A stretch of DNA of 64,000 nt from Rachycentron canadum (GCA_038496675.1 CM076648.1:18286900-18350899), one strand, 5' to 3'; positions 51,116 to 64,000 are shown, counted from the first letter of the stretch. The notes: generated from the letters alone by a model not told the origin. Program-made: numbers and translations.

Positions 51116-52327
51116 AAAGTACCAGGAGGTAAAATTTGTTTTGATGTCACTTATTTTCAATCCATTTTGTCTTTGTTTTTGCATAGTAATCAGCTATACT
51201 GTGAGGTTTCACATATAATTGAATCTTTTGTATTTGGAACTGGCACAGCATTTCAAAATTGTTGCCTTGCTGCACAGAACCATGTTTTGTTTGCCAGTAC
51301 AAGTTGACAGCTGGTTAAGCCTAATTTTTGTATTTGGGATACAAACGATAAGCACAGCTGATTTTGTGCATTTCAGGGCACTATCACATTGAAACAGACA
51401 ACATGAATATAGCAAAATGACACAAAAGGAACTAGACTTCCAACTATCCAATTATTCTGGATAGATGAAACATAAAAGAACTGCAAATGTACTGATGCAT
51501 ATTTGTGTTAAGAATAATGAGCCAGTTAATCTACAACTAATGTTGCAAAAGTGGAAGAAAAAATGGTATTGAACAAGCAAGTTGCTATAAAAGCTTGATT
51601 TGATGGTTTGTTCTCAATCATAGCTCAATTTAACAGATTAATTTAATTAATATAAACAGTTATAGAAAATATACCTGTGAGGCAATATATAATATTTAAT
51701 ATAATAATAATAATATTTTAAAGGACATCATCATTTTCCCTAATAAATAAATGTGAAAACGTGTCCCCCTCACAGGTTTTTAGGTTTATACTGTTTATAA
51801 TGTAACATATTACCAAATTTTTGGAAGTAGTTGTTTGGGACTATTATAAATAACATGACCGCCAAGTTTCAAATCTCTGATTCTGTGTGAAGGGTTCTGT
51901 ATTTCATTGCATTACAAAACTGCCATCTAGTGACTGAAATTAGCAGGCACATCAACAGACACCAGAGTCCAGTGTCACAAGTTGAATGTAGGTAGGCACT
52001 GTGCTTTAGCTGAAAATAAAATCATAAGATTATAAGTCAACAGCTGCTCCAAAAAATAGCTCATGGTGGATTTTGATGTCTGCTTTTGATCACTGCCTGT
52101 TGTCTGTTGTCCTAACCAGCCTCTTGAATGGCTGCAAGACACTGGTATGTTGTATTTGCTGATATTCAGTCAAATCCATTCTGTCAGCTTGTGCCATTGC
52201 TTGGAAAAACAATCCCCGAAAAAAATATTTGCCAAATTGTATTGTGCAAAAAAAAAAAAAAAAAAAAAAACTTACACAATTACATATTTTGTTGTTTTAG
52301 TTAAAATAATTAAAACAAATGTCCAGG

Positions 52328-52355
52328 GTTGCCCAAGCTTTTGCATACAACTGTA
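52328..52355. mobile_element. Short Tc1/mariner-like terminal remnant
   Basis: TTGCCCAAGCTTTTGCATAC followed by AACTGTA resembles the ends of mariner-type MITEs found in fish. Its last 16 bases are identical to 32335-32350. The rest of the element is not delimited. Confidence 0.35.
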
Positions 52356-52559
52356 AAAGAGATGGACATTGAGAAAAAGCAGCTGAACTAACTAAAACCT
52401 CTATATTAGTGTAGTTTTAATAAGTAGATAAACAGAGTTTAACCGGTGCTCCTCCCTGACTAATTTGCTTTGTTTTCCTTGCCTGTGTGGGCGCTTTAAG
52501 TCCTACATGTTGGTGGGAACCTTTCATCCACAGTTATTGTCGTTGGGATTTTTTGTTGT

Positions 52560-52693
52560 TGTTTTTTTTCCGGACGGGATTTCGTGCCGCCACGTTGTGT
52601 GCGACGCTGTTATTCCTCCGACTGGAAACACGTCGGTGCGATGGTTTGAGTTTTGTTTTGGGGTCGGAGTTTAAAGTCTTTTTATTGAGCAAC
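52560..52693 (+). promoter_or_regulatory. trip4: CpG-rich, TATA-less promoter/5' UTR region of trip4
   Basis: The 130 bases before the trip4 ATG are clearly richer in CpG than their surroundings (CCGGACGGG, CGTGCCGCCACG, GTGCGACG, CGTCGGTGCG). No TATA box is seen. This is typical of a housekeeping promoter; the start site is inferred. Confidence 0.45.
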
Positions 52694-55600
52694 ATGTCGG
52701 ACGCTTTGCTGCAGTGGTGTGTGGACCAGTTGCACCACAAGTTTGGGCTGGAGGCTTGTGAAGACATCGTCAAGTAAGAAATGAGTTGAATCCGACACGT
52801 CCGTTTAACGAGCTAACGCTAAAGGAGCTAACGTAGCTGTGTCGTACTGCGGTGGCTCGGCCTTAGATGAGATTCAATGAAACGTCTCTATCAAAACTCG
52901 ATACAACGAATATTAGTAGCACATATTAACGTGTGGGTTCAATTGACCCATTTCCTCAGATACGGCGAAATAAGTCGGGCATCACAGCAGAAGCTACAGA
53001 TCTGACAGGTGCTTTAGAGGTTTATTCAAAAACCCATCAAACTCTATTAAAACACACTCTTCATGAATGACACTCGCTGGGTGTTGGAAGAAGTACTCAC
53101 ACACTTTACTTAAAATAAAATACTATTATCACGCTGTAAAAAAAAAAATACAAATAGAAAAAAAACATTATAGGCACAAGTCCTGCATTAAAAATCTTGT
53201 CTTAGTCTGTAAAGACATAACTCAGACTCCTTCACTGTTTTCACATATGCATTGTTAAATTTCAGATGTATTCTAAAATGGTTTGAAATTTAATTTTATC
53301 CTCAGTCTACACTTTATACCTTTTTATAATGACAAAGCAAAAACAGAATTTCAGAAATGTCTGTAAAATCATTCAAAGGGAAAACCGATGCATCACACTG
53401 ACATACTGTAAAAATATATCTGAGGCGCTTCCTATTTCTCTTGATGATCTTTGAGATGATTCCTAAAAACCACCACTGGTATCTGTGACATTTTCTGCCA
53501 TGAGGATGTGAGTTATATTTTATAATTGACATTTTTGTTAAGATTTTAAATACTGCACAACTTCTAAATAAAAGGTAAACATTTTAACAGACAAGTGCGA
53601 CAAGTTTTCAATGTCATGTAATTTTTCCAGTCTGACTGCACACTAGACTCGTCCTTTATAGTCTTGAATAGTCATTTAGAAAATAAATGGTTATATATTA
53701 TATAAAAAAAGAGCCACACATTTATACAGATATTGAAATTAGAAAGCAGTGTTGTTGTTGTTTTTCTTTCAACATCCACAAGAAATGTCATTAAATGTAA
53801 TGCTTATCGTGCAACTCTGCTGTCTAGATACATCCTGTCCATTGACACAGCTGAGGAGATCGAGGAGTACATGGGAGACCTCCTGCAGGGCACGGATGGG
53901 ATAAAAAGGCACTTTATAGATGAGTTTCTCAGCAGATGGAAGATGACTCAAAGAAAGGCCACAGATACCACAAGTCTTTTCCTTCTCAAAGAATCAGTTT
54001 CATCAGCAGGTAGAGCAATTAATCCCTGATGTTGGCCAATGAATGAGTCTTGATTTATCATGTACATAAAATTCTTTCCAGCCATTAAAAACCTCAGATG
54101 AAACCACTATAAACCTAACTAAGCAATGTAAATAGACATAAATCCTAATGACTAAATGTCTTATGAATGCAAGTTACTGATGAAGTGACTGAGATACCAA
54201 CATTAATCTGAAATGTACTATCCACAATATTTGTTGAAGGCAATTTGCTCTCATTTTCTAGATTCACAAGACATGGCTAAAGATACCCAAAAAAAGTCAA
54301 AACGCAAGGGGCGTAACAAACAGGAGCCGATGACTGCATGCCAAACAGAACCTGAACCAGAGGCAGTCAAAACCCCCATTGACTTGATGAGGGTTAGTAT
54401 ACACTGACCTAAAAATTTGTTCTTACTTACTCCTACTTTGTGAAGGTAATTGTCATAGTTTGGGCACAGTGACATGATGATGATGATTCAGATGTTTCCT
54501 CTCATTTTTCTTCCTCAGGCCCAAGAAAACAGTAGCACTTCCTCAACCAAGAAGAAAAGTAAGTTTGTCAGTCTCTATGCTAAAGAGGGACAGGACAGGC
54601 TTGCTGTCTTACTCCCTGGTCGACATGCCTGTGAGTGCCTTGCTCAAAAACACAAACTCATCAACAACTGCATCACCTGTGGTCGCATTGTGTGTGAGCA
54701 GGAGGGCTCAGGACCCTGCCTTTTCTGTGGAAAGCTGGTACGCAAGTGTTTTCAGTCCTTAGATTCCTTTTTTTAAATTTCAATTCAATCTACTTGTGAA
54801 ATATGTGATGTAGTATATCATAGTATGTGTCTATATACACACACACACACACACACATAGAGTATATCAAGTATTCTTTACTCACTATTTTTTCTCCCCT
54901 CTTCTGATTCAGGTCTGCACCAAGGAGGAGCAGGAGATTCTACAACGAGACTCCAACAAAAGCCAGAAACTAAGAAAGAAGCTTATGGGAGGTGAGAGTC
55001 AAAACTATTATTAAATACTAAAATGAAATACTGACATTACTTGATGCTATGCATTTGCTTTAACTATGGTGACAGACTGTGGAGAAAGAGATTATCTCCC
55101 ACACCACGAGGCCAAGATGAAGGCTGGCTTAGAGAAGGCTGTGCAGCACAAAGACAAACTGCTGGAATATGACAGAAACAGGTATCAAAACACACAGAGA
55201 AAATAGTTTCTCTAGAGCGGATAGGTTTACGGCAGCACTGAAACATTTCAATAACTGTAGAAGGCAAGCATGAAATTTCATGATAACATTTACTTTGTTT
55301 ACTGTCCCCTTAAACTCTAGTGTCAGAAGAACACAAGTTCTAGACGATGAGTCAGATTACTTTGCTACTGAGTCCAATCAGTGGCTGTCACCCAGTGAGC
55401 GGGACAAGCTGAGGAAGAAGGAGGAGGAGCTTCGAGAACTTCGTCATGCTTCTCGCAAGGACAGGAGGATTACATTGGACTTTGCTGGTAGACAAGTGAT
55501 TGAAGAAGGAAACAACCTCAACGAATACTACAACAAGTAAGATTGTCTGACATTGTCTGCTTGAATGGTGGCTGCAAGGGCAGATTTAGGTTGTGTAGTC

Positions 55601-56283
55601 ATGCTAAACACCTTCTTTTGATATGTTTGCAACCTTACAGGTTGGATGAGACCCTCAAGGCTATGAGCAATGACACAAAATCTCCAGTGTATTCTGAAAA
55701 ACAAGGTGGAAAGCAGACCTTCAGAGAGCTGGTCAACCCCAACATAGTGCAGTCTGCACCAGAGGTGGGCACCTTTACATATCCACTGGGCATAGCGATG
55801 CTGTCACCTTGTGATATGTTTTCAACACTGTAATTAGTGTTCAGTCTGGTCATTTGCACCATTAAGAAACTGAATTGGAACAACAGTAAAATGGGTTGAA
55901 AGTAGTGGTATGGCTGACAGCCCTTTCTCCTAGTTCGTGTAGTACTTCTGCTAATTATTGTGATGACACTTTGTAGTTTGTGAATGTTGGAGGTGGCATA
56001 AACTACAAGAGAAACATGGAGCAGCGAAAGAGTTTTGCAGACAACAAGGGAGGAGAAGAACGTAACAGGCTGCGGCTCCAGGACAAAGAGCTCCAAGAGA
56101 TGTCTGACGGAGGCTGGTGCCTCAGTATGCACCAACCATGGGCCTCACTGCTGGTCAAAGGCATCAAGAGGTAAGGAGTAAACACAATCCTGAATGAGCT
56201 TTGAAACAGAATCGCAGTGTAAGCCTAAAAATCCACAATTTATAACTACACTTACCAGTTAAATCAGAGGTAACATTGCATTT

Positions 56284-56348
<65 letters not shown>

Positions 56349-56727
56349 GGTAGAGGGCCGTACTTGGTACACATCACATCGAGGTCGTCTTTGGATTGCT
56401 GCTGCAGCCAAGAAGCCCACCCCTCAGGAGATTGCTGAGGTGGAAGTCATGTACCGCCGCATCTATAAGAGAGGTGCACAATCTGTACACAGCAAATCAA
56501 TAAAAAGACTGAACACTGGAAGTGACTTGTTTCTAGCTGCTTTAATTCAAGAGCATAAACCACTGCTACAAAATTTTATACGATGCCTGGATTTTTTTGT
56601 GTTAAATTGCTCTTGTTTTCTTGTTTTTCTCACAGAGCCCAGGTTCCCTAAAGACTACCCAACTGGCTGCCTGTTGGGCTGTGTCAATATGACTGACTGC
56701 CTATCTCAGGAGCAGTTCAGAGACCAG
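52694..56727 (+). CDS. trip4: TRIP4 (ASC-1), activating signal cointegrator 1; last coding exons missing
   Basis: Eleven exons: 52694-52773, 53828-54009, 54262-54392, 54519-54737, 54913-54991, 55076-55181, 55321-55536, 55641-55764, 55977-56170, 56349-56473 and 56636-56727. They join in frame to 516 codons, against about 581 in human. The N-terminus (MSDALLQWCVDQLHHKFGLE) is followed by a Cys/His zinc finger at about residues 169-206 (HACECLAQKHK, NCITCG, PCLFCG), a Glu/Arg/Lys-rich middle, and an ASCH domain from about residue 424 (GGWCLSMHQPWASLL, then EGRTWYTSHRGRLWIAAA). TRIP4 is the core of the ASC-1 complex with ASCC1-3, a transcription coactivator that also splits collided ribosomes. 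The reading stays open at the last exon, which ends in a donor GT. About 65 C-terminal residues remain uncovered and probably lie right of the window. Intron 9 carries a (GT)29 run just before the acceptor. Confidence 0.95.
54837..54857. repeat. (CA)n microsatellite in trip4 intron 4
   Basis: About ten CA units lie between the zinc-finger exon and the next exon. Confidence 0.9.
56289..56346. repeat. (GT)29 microsatellite abutting a trip4 3' splice site
   Basis: 29 uninterrupted GT units run directly into the acceptor AG (56347-56348) of the ASCH-domain exon. No pyrimidine-rich tract separates the repeat from the splice site. Confidence 0.98.
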
Positions 56728-59700
56728 GTCAGTAAAGAGTTTAATACTAGTACTAAATTTAGTTTTAAAGTCATACAACTTTACCAATCAAAATAGATAT
56801 GTGGGTGTCAATTCAGGTCTAGTGTTTGACCTGAATGAAAATGAAGTGTGATTTTGGTTCTGTACACAAACCACTGGGATCTGTAGAAAAGTTGCTTTTA
56901 TTACCACACACGCTTTGGTCGGTTTTATTCTTTGTTGGTTGCTGTGAACCAAGTATAGATAATTGCACCAAAACAAGGGAATTTGTTTGATTTGCTTTTT
57001 GTTGACTTGGTAGACTGTTGCTGTTTTATGTTGACTGCTAGATCTCCTACTATTCCCATCCTTGTCCTCCTCCTTTTTTTCCCCCATGGCCTATGCTGAA
57101 GTCTAATTTCAGGTATTAAAGCAACATTAGAGGCAAAAACATGGACAGGTAAGGAGATGGACCTCTTGGATAGTGCATTGTGATTTTATAGATATTCAAT
57201 GGCTTAGTGTGGGACAAAAAAAACAAACAAACAAAAATTTAGTTGTTCCCTACATAGAAACACATTTTGAACCATTGTAAATTGCTGGTTTGTGTTTAGG
57301 AAGGATTTATTATGCTTTTTCTCTTGTATTTCCTATAAACCATGCAAGGGGATACTGTTCTTCTGTCAGATGACCATGCACTTTGTGTCATTTGGCAAAA
57401 ACCATAGCAATACCAGCTCTTACCAGCAGAGGTCAGGCTCCCCCTTTTCACCTGCAGCCCTCCTGCCAGTTTACAATGTTTCCCACTAGAGGCAGTATTC
57501 ACCACAGGAATAACCAATGAAATTTGCACAAAAGACCTTATTATTATACCAGTTAGCTTTAACCGAACTAAATGCCAATATATATATATATAGACATTAC
57601 ATTGGCACCAGCCTTTTACATTCATAGCAAAAAGGGCTAATTTAGTCTTACAGCTTCAGAAGACACTGCAGAAACAACCCCCTGACTATGACCAGAGCAG
57701 CAGAGTGTACTGCAGCTTTCTATGAACTGCACTTCATGTCTTCCATGGACACTTAAAGCGAAATCCACCCTTAACCATAGTCTTACAAGGACTCTGGTTT
57801 GACTCAGAGCGTCTGATGTGGCAATGCGTGGAGCTGCTCCATTGGCAGTATGGTCAGTGCTGCCTTTTTGTTCTCATAAACTCTTTACTTGTGCTTTTAC
57901 ACACAAATTACTTTAATTAATTGTAGTTTTACCAAGTAAAAATTAGAAAATACACCCAATTCTACACGGGGTCATTATGTATATGCAGACTCGCTCTCCC
58001 ATCCAAAGTCAGTGGAACACATTAAAACTTCATTTCATTGCCATCTTCATCTTGGCAGTTGTGCCTCTGGCTGTGGAAAAGACCCCTCTGTCTGAGCTCC
58101 AGTGGTCCAATCAATCTATGTTTGTTATTATAAGAGCTGATAGAAGTGGTTGATTAGTCAGTCCCCAGAAAATGACTCACAAGATATTATAGCCAGTTAA
58201 TCACTGAGATCGTTTTTTTTTTTTTTTTTTTAAGATCAAATGCCTACCAGTTTGTTATTTATCTTTCATTGATAAATAAATTGAGTTTTGGGATGAAAAA
58301 CATTTGAAGATGTCCTTTGTGGCTCTGGGAAATCGTGAAGAGCCTTTTCACTGTTTTCTGACATTTTATACTCCAAGCTATTTTATTCATTAATCACAAT
58401 CCTGCAAATTAACTGACAATAAGAAGAAATGCTAGTGGCAGCTTTAATTACAATACAAGTAGAATAACAATTCAGCTATAAACTATTTCATTTCTAGGGA
58501 TTCTCATTTTGAATAATAGGGTTGAAATGAACTACAAATGCCTTAAATAGTATTAAAACATCTACTCTGCTTTTCCCACGTCATTCAGAATCCAATCTCT
58601 AAACAAATGTAATGTGTAGTTACTTAACATTATTTCTATGTTGTGTATACACATCTACATGCCTCACTGTGTAGTAAGGCAAACACACACACGTATATGG
58701 GATAGTCTACAGTGGAACTGTATAACTGAGGAAATGTGTAAAAAAACTACACATTGTACAAACATGCCCTAACCCCTTCAAAGCTACAAGCCCTCATACA
58801 CATGTACACACACGCTTGTATCCTATCTTTGATGAGATAGTAAAACAGCTCACAATTGGAAATTGCATCATCCTCTGTTCTGTCTCTCTACATAAAGACA
58901 CTTGTCTTATTTCTGAGGAGCTCTGTATTTAAAAAAAAAAAATCTGTACTGCAACATGGTTTGCATTCTGACTGCTGGGACCTGTAAATTTAAGGGCTTT
59001 CCCCTTTTGTACCCTGTCCTCATTGTCTCCTCCACCACTCATTCCACCCACGGCTGTAAAATCATGTTTGCAGGCAGTGTGACTGCCCTTTCATCCTGTG
59101 AAAGGGTGTGTGTGTGTCCACTTGCACAGAGCAGCCATAAATAACACCCCCACCCCACACAAGGCCCCTTAGAAAAAAGGAAGAAAGGCAGATGTAGAAA
59201 ATAGTCAAGCAACCAGAGAACAACAACAGTACCAGAGGTCTAATGTTGGTGTTAGTGCATATTCCACCATTTTAGAGAAAAGCAGAGACTATTAGCTGTT
59301 TAGCACTTAGCAGTTTAAGCTCCCTTTCTTTCATTTAAGTAGAGGAGTGCATGTTATGTGAGTGCATAGTAGCACACAGCTGAGCTGCTGGGCTGGACGA
59401 GAGGGTGAGGCGTAGGATTTACTGTCCTGTGCTGGCAGCTGTGGGTGGTTAAAAGGGGGGTGGTGAAGGACAGACAGCCATTATTCTTCAGGCTCTTCTA
59501 AATCTGCCCCTAGTGATGTATGAAATATTTAGAGAAAGTGGAATGTGGGTAGATCAGGAGAGCATGTGAGAAACACTGCGAACACAAAAATAAGAAATGT
59601 CGTAAAGGTTGTAAATACCTGAAAATCACTGATCCAGTGTGATTACAGACTTTCCCCTGCTGGGGTGCTGTTGTACAAAGCAGAACCTGATACCATGCTG

Positions 59701-62507
59701 ACTGACAGTGCAGGAAGACCACCCCAGGCAGAGCAGGATTTCCATCTGCTTGACTTGGACCGATTCTTTCCCTCATTAGAAACTGACTGGTGTATTGATC
59801 CATTCTCCCCATAATCTCTCACTCCTGCCAACTCACTAGTCCCCCCCTCCTTACTACTGATAATTGGCCAGCCATTATGATCTGTGCAGTCTCTCTCCAC
59901 CCCTACCCCCCGTGCTCACTCAGCAATGGGTGGAGATGCACGCCTGACCTGCCTACTGCAGAGGTTAGAGGGGGTTGGGAAGCATATATGTACATTAAAG
60001 ATTGAAAACTGTAATTTACTTTAAGAGGCAAAGTAAGATAATAAAAAGGATCAGCTGATAACTCCAGTCAAACTAAGCATGTATATGGGTGGTCGTTATG
60101 CTGCAGATGGTTTACATCACACTTGCAAATGACACTCAACTGTGCAAAAATTGAAACAACCTTGCTGTATTTTGAATTCAGCATTTATCTACACATGTGC
60201 AGAATCATTCTCAGTCTTTACACTGGTTCACAGCACAAGCAAAGCCACATCACACCACATACAGAGCTCGAATCGCACCATCAACTTACCCCTGCTGTGA
60301 AAAAATTGATTGGATCAATCCACACTCTTAATAAGGGTCTGATTTCTTACTCTGTTCCAAAGACCATATTACCAGCTGCAGAGCTACATGTCTCAGTGAA
60401 TATATGTCAGAGAGGTCTAATCTATTTGACAGGCATGCCAAGAGCAAAACCAGTGACTGTTCAGTGCTGTATTGATTTATATGAAATGACTATGAGTGCA
60501 AGAGGGCAAAGTGAGCTATGTTTGTGTGTATGTGATCTGTACATGCATTATCTAATCAAAGAGCCCTATGCATGTCATGATGAAATGTTGACTTGGTAAT
60601 ACTCTCTGGAAGTTTTATCATTCTGAGGTTTTTGAACATAAATATCGCCTGTGGTATCTCACATTTCACAGATAAGCATGTTTTATTAACCTGGGGTTTG
60701 TTGAAGGCTGACATACAGCAGGTCCCCTGGCACATACTGTATGAGTATCAGACACATATTTGAGGCATGGCTTGTTCTGGATGGTTTATGGCAGTGGTTT
60801 CCAACTGGTGTCGACTTAAGTTTCACATTTCTCCTTAGTCATTGAGTCAAGGTCCAACCAAAGACTAAATGAATACCACTTTAGTTTTATTTCACAGAAT
60901 GAAAACAAAAAAGACATTTGCAACAGAGCAGAGGACATTTTTGACATGTCATAAGAGAAAAACCACATGTATAAATAATGACGAATTCCATTTAGCTGCC
61001 TCAGTTCCTGGTGTTGTGCGTGCTGAATTACTGTCACACTGTCATGGTTAACAGGGACACTTGAGTAAAGCAGTTATTAGAAACACCTGTGCTTTTCTTC
61101 CTATGACAAGTCAAAACCTTGCTGTGAAAAGTCATATCAAGGCTGAAAAACTCATGAACACGAAAAGAACTGCAATAGCAGGTAGAGCCAATTCAGACAT
61201 ATTTGGTTTAAGTTAACAAGAAGAAAACAACAGTGCAATAAAACTGTTACTTTGCTAAAAAGTTACAAAAAAGTTAAAAGAGAAGATAATTCAAAATGAT
61301 GTCCAAATAATATCTCATTTCCAAAAATTCTTGTGCTTTCTTGTGGAAAGAGGTGGTGAAACAAGAATGATTTTATTTAGATTTACATTTGTAATTTTAA
61401 GCATCTATTGACATTCATCTATTGTATCCATATAACTAATGGTGTCATCTGCATATATGTATAGTTTGAAGAGATATCATCTGTATGTATTAGGGTTTCC
61501 ATAGCTCAAAAAATCTAAAATCCAATAATCTGAGTATCAGTCCTTGAATACAAATTTGATGGGTCTTAAAATTGATTGGGTCATAAAGTTAATGTTTTAT
61601 AAAGTTGCTTTAACTTCAGTCTTGCTTTTAAATGTATTTTGGGGAAAATATAGGGCTGATCACACTAACAAAACAACAAAATTAAACCAACATGGAACCA
61701 ATAACCATTAATGTAAACTGTGAGCCATAATATAGGTAAATTCAAGTTCAACCAGATCTGGCTTGAAAACCCTGTGCAAAAAAACACCATTTACAGAAAT
61801 GTATGTATAAATTCAAATAAGAATACAGAACAACATAAAGTAGCTGTAAAACACCAAAAGAAAACTCTTGCAATCATCAAAAATGGTTCTGTATTTACAC
61901 CAGAACATAAAAGAGACTCCTGATTAGTAAACAGTAGGATTTATACTTAAACATCACTCTATTAAAGTCACCTTTGTGAAGCTTGAATAGTGTTTCCTTA
62001 AAAAGAAATTGCAGTCAGTGAAATGCGCTTCTACAATCCGTATCAAACTGCACAGAAAACAATATTGCCATTCAAATCATTAGTGAGTGTTGCTCTGTAT
62101 GTGTCTTTTCTGTTATCTCAGCGTCTGCATCATTGCATCAGTGCTCAGTGACCCATACTATATTATTTTCTATATTTTCAAAGTCCAGTTAATAATACAA
62201 GCTGTTTTCATTATAGCTTGCATTCTAGCACAAAATATATAGACTTCGGCTCAGGAGATGTATGCACACCAACATGTTAGATAACTGAAACCATGGGCTT
62301 ACACCACATCACATAGCTGCAAGCTGAGCCACTTATCTGTTAAAAGAAGTGCTGGTTTCTGTGGAATTCCATTTGTGCAAACTCTCCCTTTGACCTCCAG
62401 AGTGGAGCTCCTGTGCTTGTTAGGCTGGCTGGAAGCTCGGACTGATGCCTGCATTTCCTTGTGTGGTAATGTGATATTTATATGCTGAAAGCCTTCCTGC
62501 CAGCATG

Positions 62508-62508
<1 letters not shown>

Positions 62509-62550
<42 letters not shown>
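62509..62550. repeat. (CA)21 microsatellite
   Basis: An uninterrupted CA run of about 42 bases. Confidence 0.97.
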
Positions 62551-62552
<2 letters not shown>

Positions 62553-62811
62553 ATACATTGGATGCATTCCAGAGGAAGGGAAGTCAGGCAACTATTTTTT
62601 CTTCCCTCCCCTCTTTTTCTGTAACATTGTGTGAATCCTTACCAGTGGCTGCTCCCCTCTTTTCCTGCACGTCCCCTTCCATCATTCCATCTTCATATTT
62701 TCCACACTTTCGGTATAACAGTATGCTTTACAGGTCAGGGCTGTGAAGTTGTATGTGGTCGTGGACAATTTGGTTTGTGAGCAGACGTGCACGATAACAT
62801 GTAACTGCTCA

Positions 62812-62815
<4 letters not shown>

Positions 62816-62865
<50 letters not shown>

Positions 62866-62866
62866 N

Positions 62867-62920
<54 letters not shown>
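62816..62920. repeat. (CT)n microsatellite, about 105 bp, interrupted by an N
   Basis: A pure CT run with an N at 62866. The N shows that the true length is not resolved. Frames across it encode only Leu-Ser or Arg-Glu repeats. Confidence 0.97.
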
Positions 62921-62923
<3 letters not shown>

Positions 62924-64000
62924 CTTTCTGCACAAGCCCAGTCACACACTCACATTCCTCCCCTTCCTCCCTTTTCCTTGCTGGGCAGTTTGCCATGGCA
63001 GAGAGGTCAGACATCATGTGATTCTGCAGTGGTGTGTAGAATGCTTTCAGCCCAGGGTCCCCAGGCACTGGATGACAACCAACCAAACCTCAGTCACAGG
63101 TTTTCAGCAGCATGAAAAATACATAGAACCATCTGCCAGACTTCAAATGGCCTGCTGCACTGTTTAGAATTTCACTGCTGTCCTCGGACCACTTCATTGA
63201 CTGTCACACAGTTTCTGCTGCCGGGGAAACTGACAGTTAAGCCCCCTTTATTATCTCTACTTCTCCTCCATTTTAATCTGCTCATTTAATAGGAGTTGTT
63301 CCTTCTCTCTGAATGCTGATCACAGGAACTTGGAACAACGATAAAGGCAACACAAGAGACATCCCGGACACTTTCCTTTGATGGTATGAAAGACAGCAGT
63401 GTTGATGAAAATAAGTCAGAATCAAAGGGAGGTAACCAAATGCCACGCTGTATAAAGTGTTTGACTGAATGCTAAAAAGGTTTAAATTCTTCTCTTCTCT
63501 TTAAAAATGATCTGATGTGTTGTTGCTCTCCTAAACTAGACCTCCTCAGCTTGTGGTTTATTTCTCAGACATTTTTTTTTTTTTTGTCTCTTTTCTGAAC
63601 TGGAAAAATGCTAAAGTCTTAGTCGTAGTCATTATATAGTCATTACGCCAGTAAAGTCCTTTAGCACATAAACAGACAAGCCTACAGGGTACTCATAATG
63701 TTAGTGTTGAATAATCTTATTGACTGTAACAGAATTGGAATAAAATCTTCTGAGGCAAACAGTTATTTTTTGTAACTGGCTGCATTGAAAATAGGACAGT
63801 GTAAAGTAAAAGTTACCCAAAAAAGAGAGTTTATTTTCATACCAAACTTGTTTTGTCATATTTCAGCAGGGCTAATTATATTGGAATATAATCACCAAAT
63901 ATTGCCTGGTATGTGACTAAAAACACGTGACTGGTTATGATGTAGTAAATAAGTTTGTAGTGATTTAAAAAAAATAATAATAACAAAAAACCCTTAAATA

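Larger units (their letters stand above)
50497..52559. other. Intergenic interval between the receptor gene and trip4
   Basis: Holds the receptor 3' UTR, AT-rich spacer, an A-run (about 52249-52270) and a short mariner-like end (52328-52355). I see no coding exon. Confidence 0.6.
56728..64000 (+). other. trip4 intron 11 or beyond; no exons seen
   Basis: 7.3 kb with no exon I can support. I looked for the conserved TRIP4 C-terminus and did not find it. The longest frame (60123-60599) has no family resemblance. The interval contains a T-run (58209-58231), a (CA)n (62509-62550) and a long (CT)n with an N (62816-62920). The rest is AT-rich spacer. Confidence 0.6.

Noticed and set aside
60123..60599. 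158-codon plus-strand frame, starting near ANDTQL, which faintly recalls a LINE reverse transcriptase YADDTQL motif
   Set aside because: The similarity stops after a few residues, and the rest shows no reverse transcriptase motif; probably chance.
62682..63086. Arg-Glu-rich 134-codon minus-strand frame
   Set aside because: It is a translation of the (CT)n microsatellite containing an N.
1..64000. tRNA or rRNA genes, CRISPR arrays, bacterial-type operons
   Set aside because: None seen. The intron-exon structure and repeats are those of a vertebrate nuclear genome.

Overview
The window is nuclear DNA of a vertebrate, most likely a teleost fish. It holds AT-rich sequence, small exons with GT..AG introns, long TG/GT, CT and TA microsatellites, a decayed Ty3/gypsy piece and a fish-type LINE 3' end. 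Five protein-coding genes can be read exon by exon: adamts7, calml4, cln6, an alpha7-class nicotinic acetylcholine receptor subunit gene, and trip4. ADAMTS7, CALML4, CLN6, TRIP4 and CHRNA7 all lie on human chromosome 15, so the window looks like a rearranged piece of that ancestral linkage group.

Layout: (1) 1-14053 (+) is the 3' end of adamts7: a Ser/Thr/Pro-rich mucin-like segment, four thrombospondin type 1 repeat (TSR) exons, an 8.9 kb intron, and a last exon with the PLAC domain. (2) 14054-19011 is a gene-free convergent interval. (3) 19012-22652 (-) is complete calml4. (4) 24678-31721 (-) is complete cln6, with a 21-bp minisatellite in intron 1 and a GC-rich promoter with YY1 and CCAAT motifs. 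(5) 31906-37500 is intergenic, with a possible mariner-type end, a disrupted coding-like stretch and a gypsy fragment. (6) 37625-50496 (+) is the receptor gene. Eight exons are seen. The two exons expected to encode the N-terminal part of the ligand-binding domain are not found, in an intron that contains an N. (7) 52694-56727 (+) is trip4 exons 1-11; the last coding exons are probably beyond the right edge. 56728-64000 is intron or downstream sequence.

The genes are unrelated in function: an extracellular protease, a calmodulin-like light chain, an ER membrane protein, a ligand-gated channel subunit and a transcription/ribosome-quality-control cofactor. They are simply neighbours. I found no RNA genes, CRISPR arrays or operon-like systems, and nothing I would call a new biological system. 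The points most worth a second look are two substitutions in the receptor (the loop A Tyr is Cys; the pore 6' Thr is Ile), TG/GT microsatellites that run almost into the 3' splice sites of coding exons in both adamts7 and trip4, and several perfect fold-back hairpins. All gene models come from reading splice sites and frames by eye, without transcripts or database searches.
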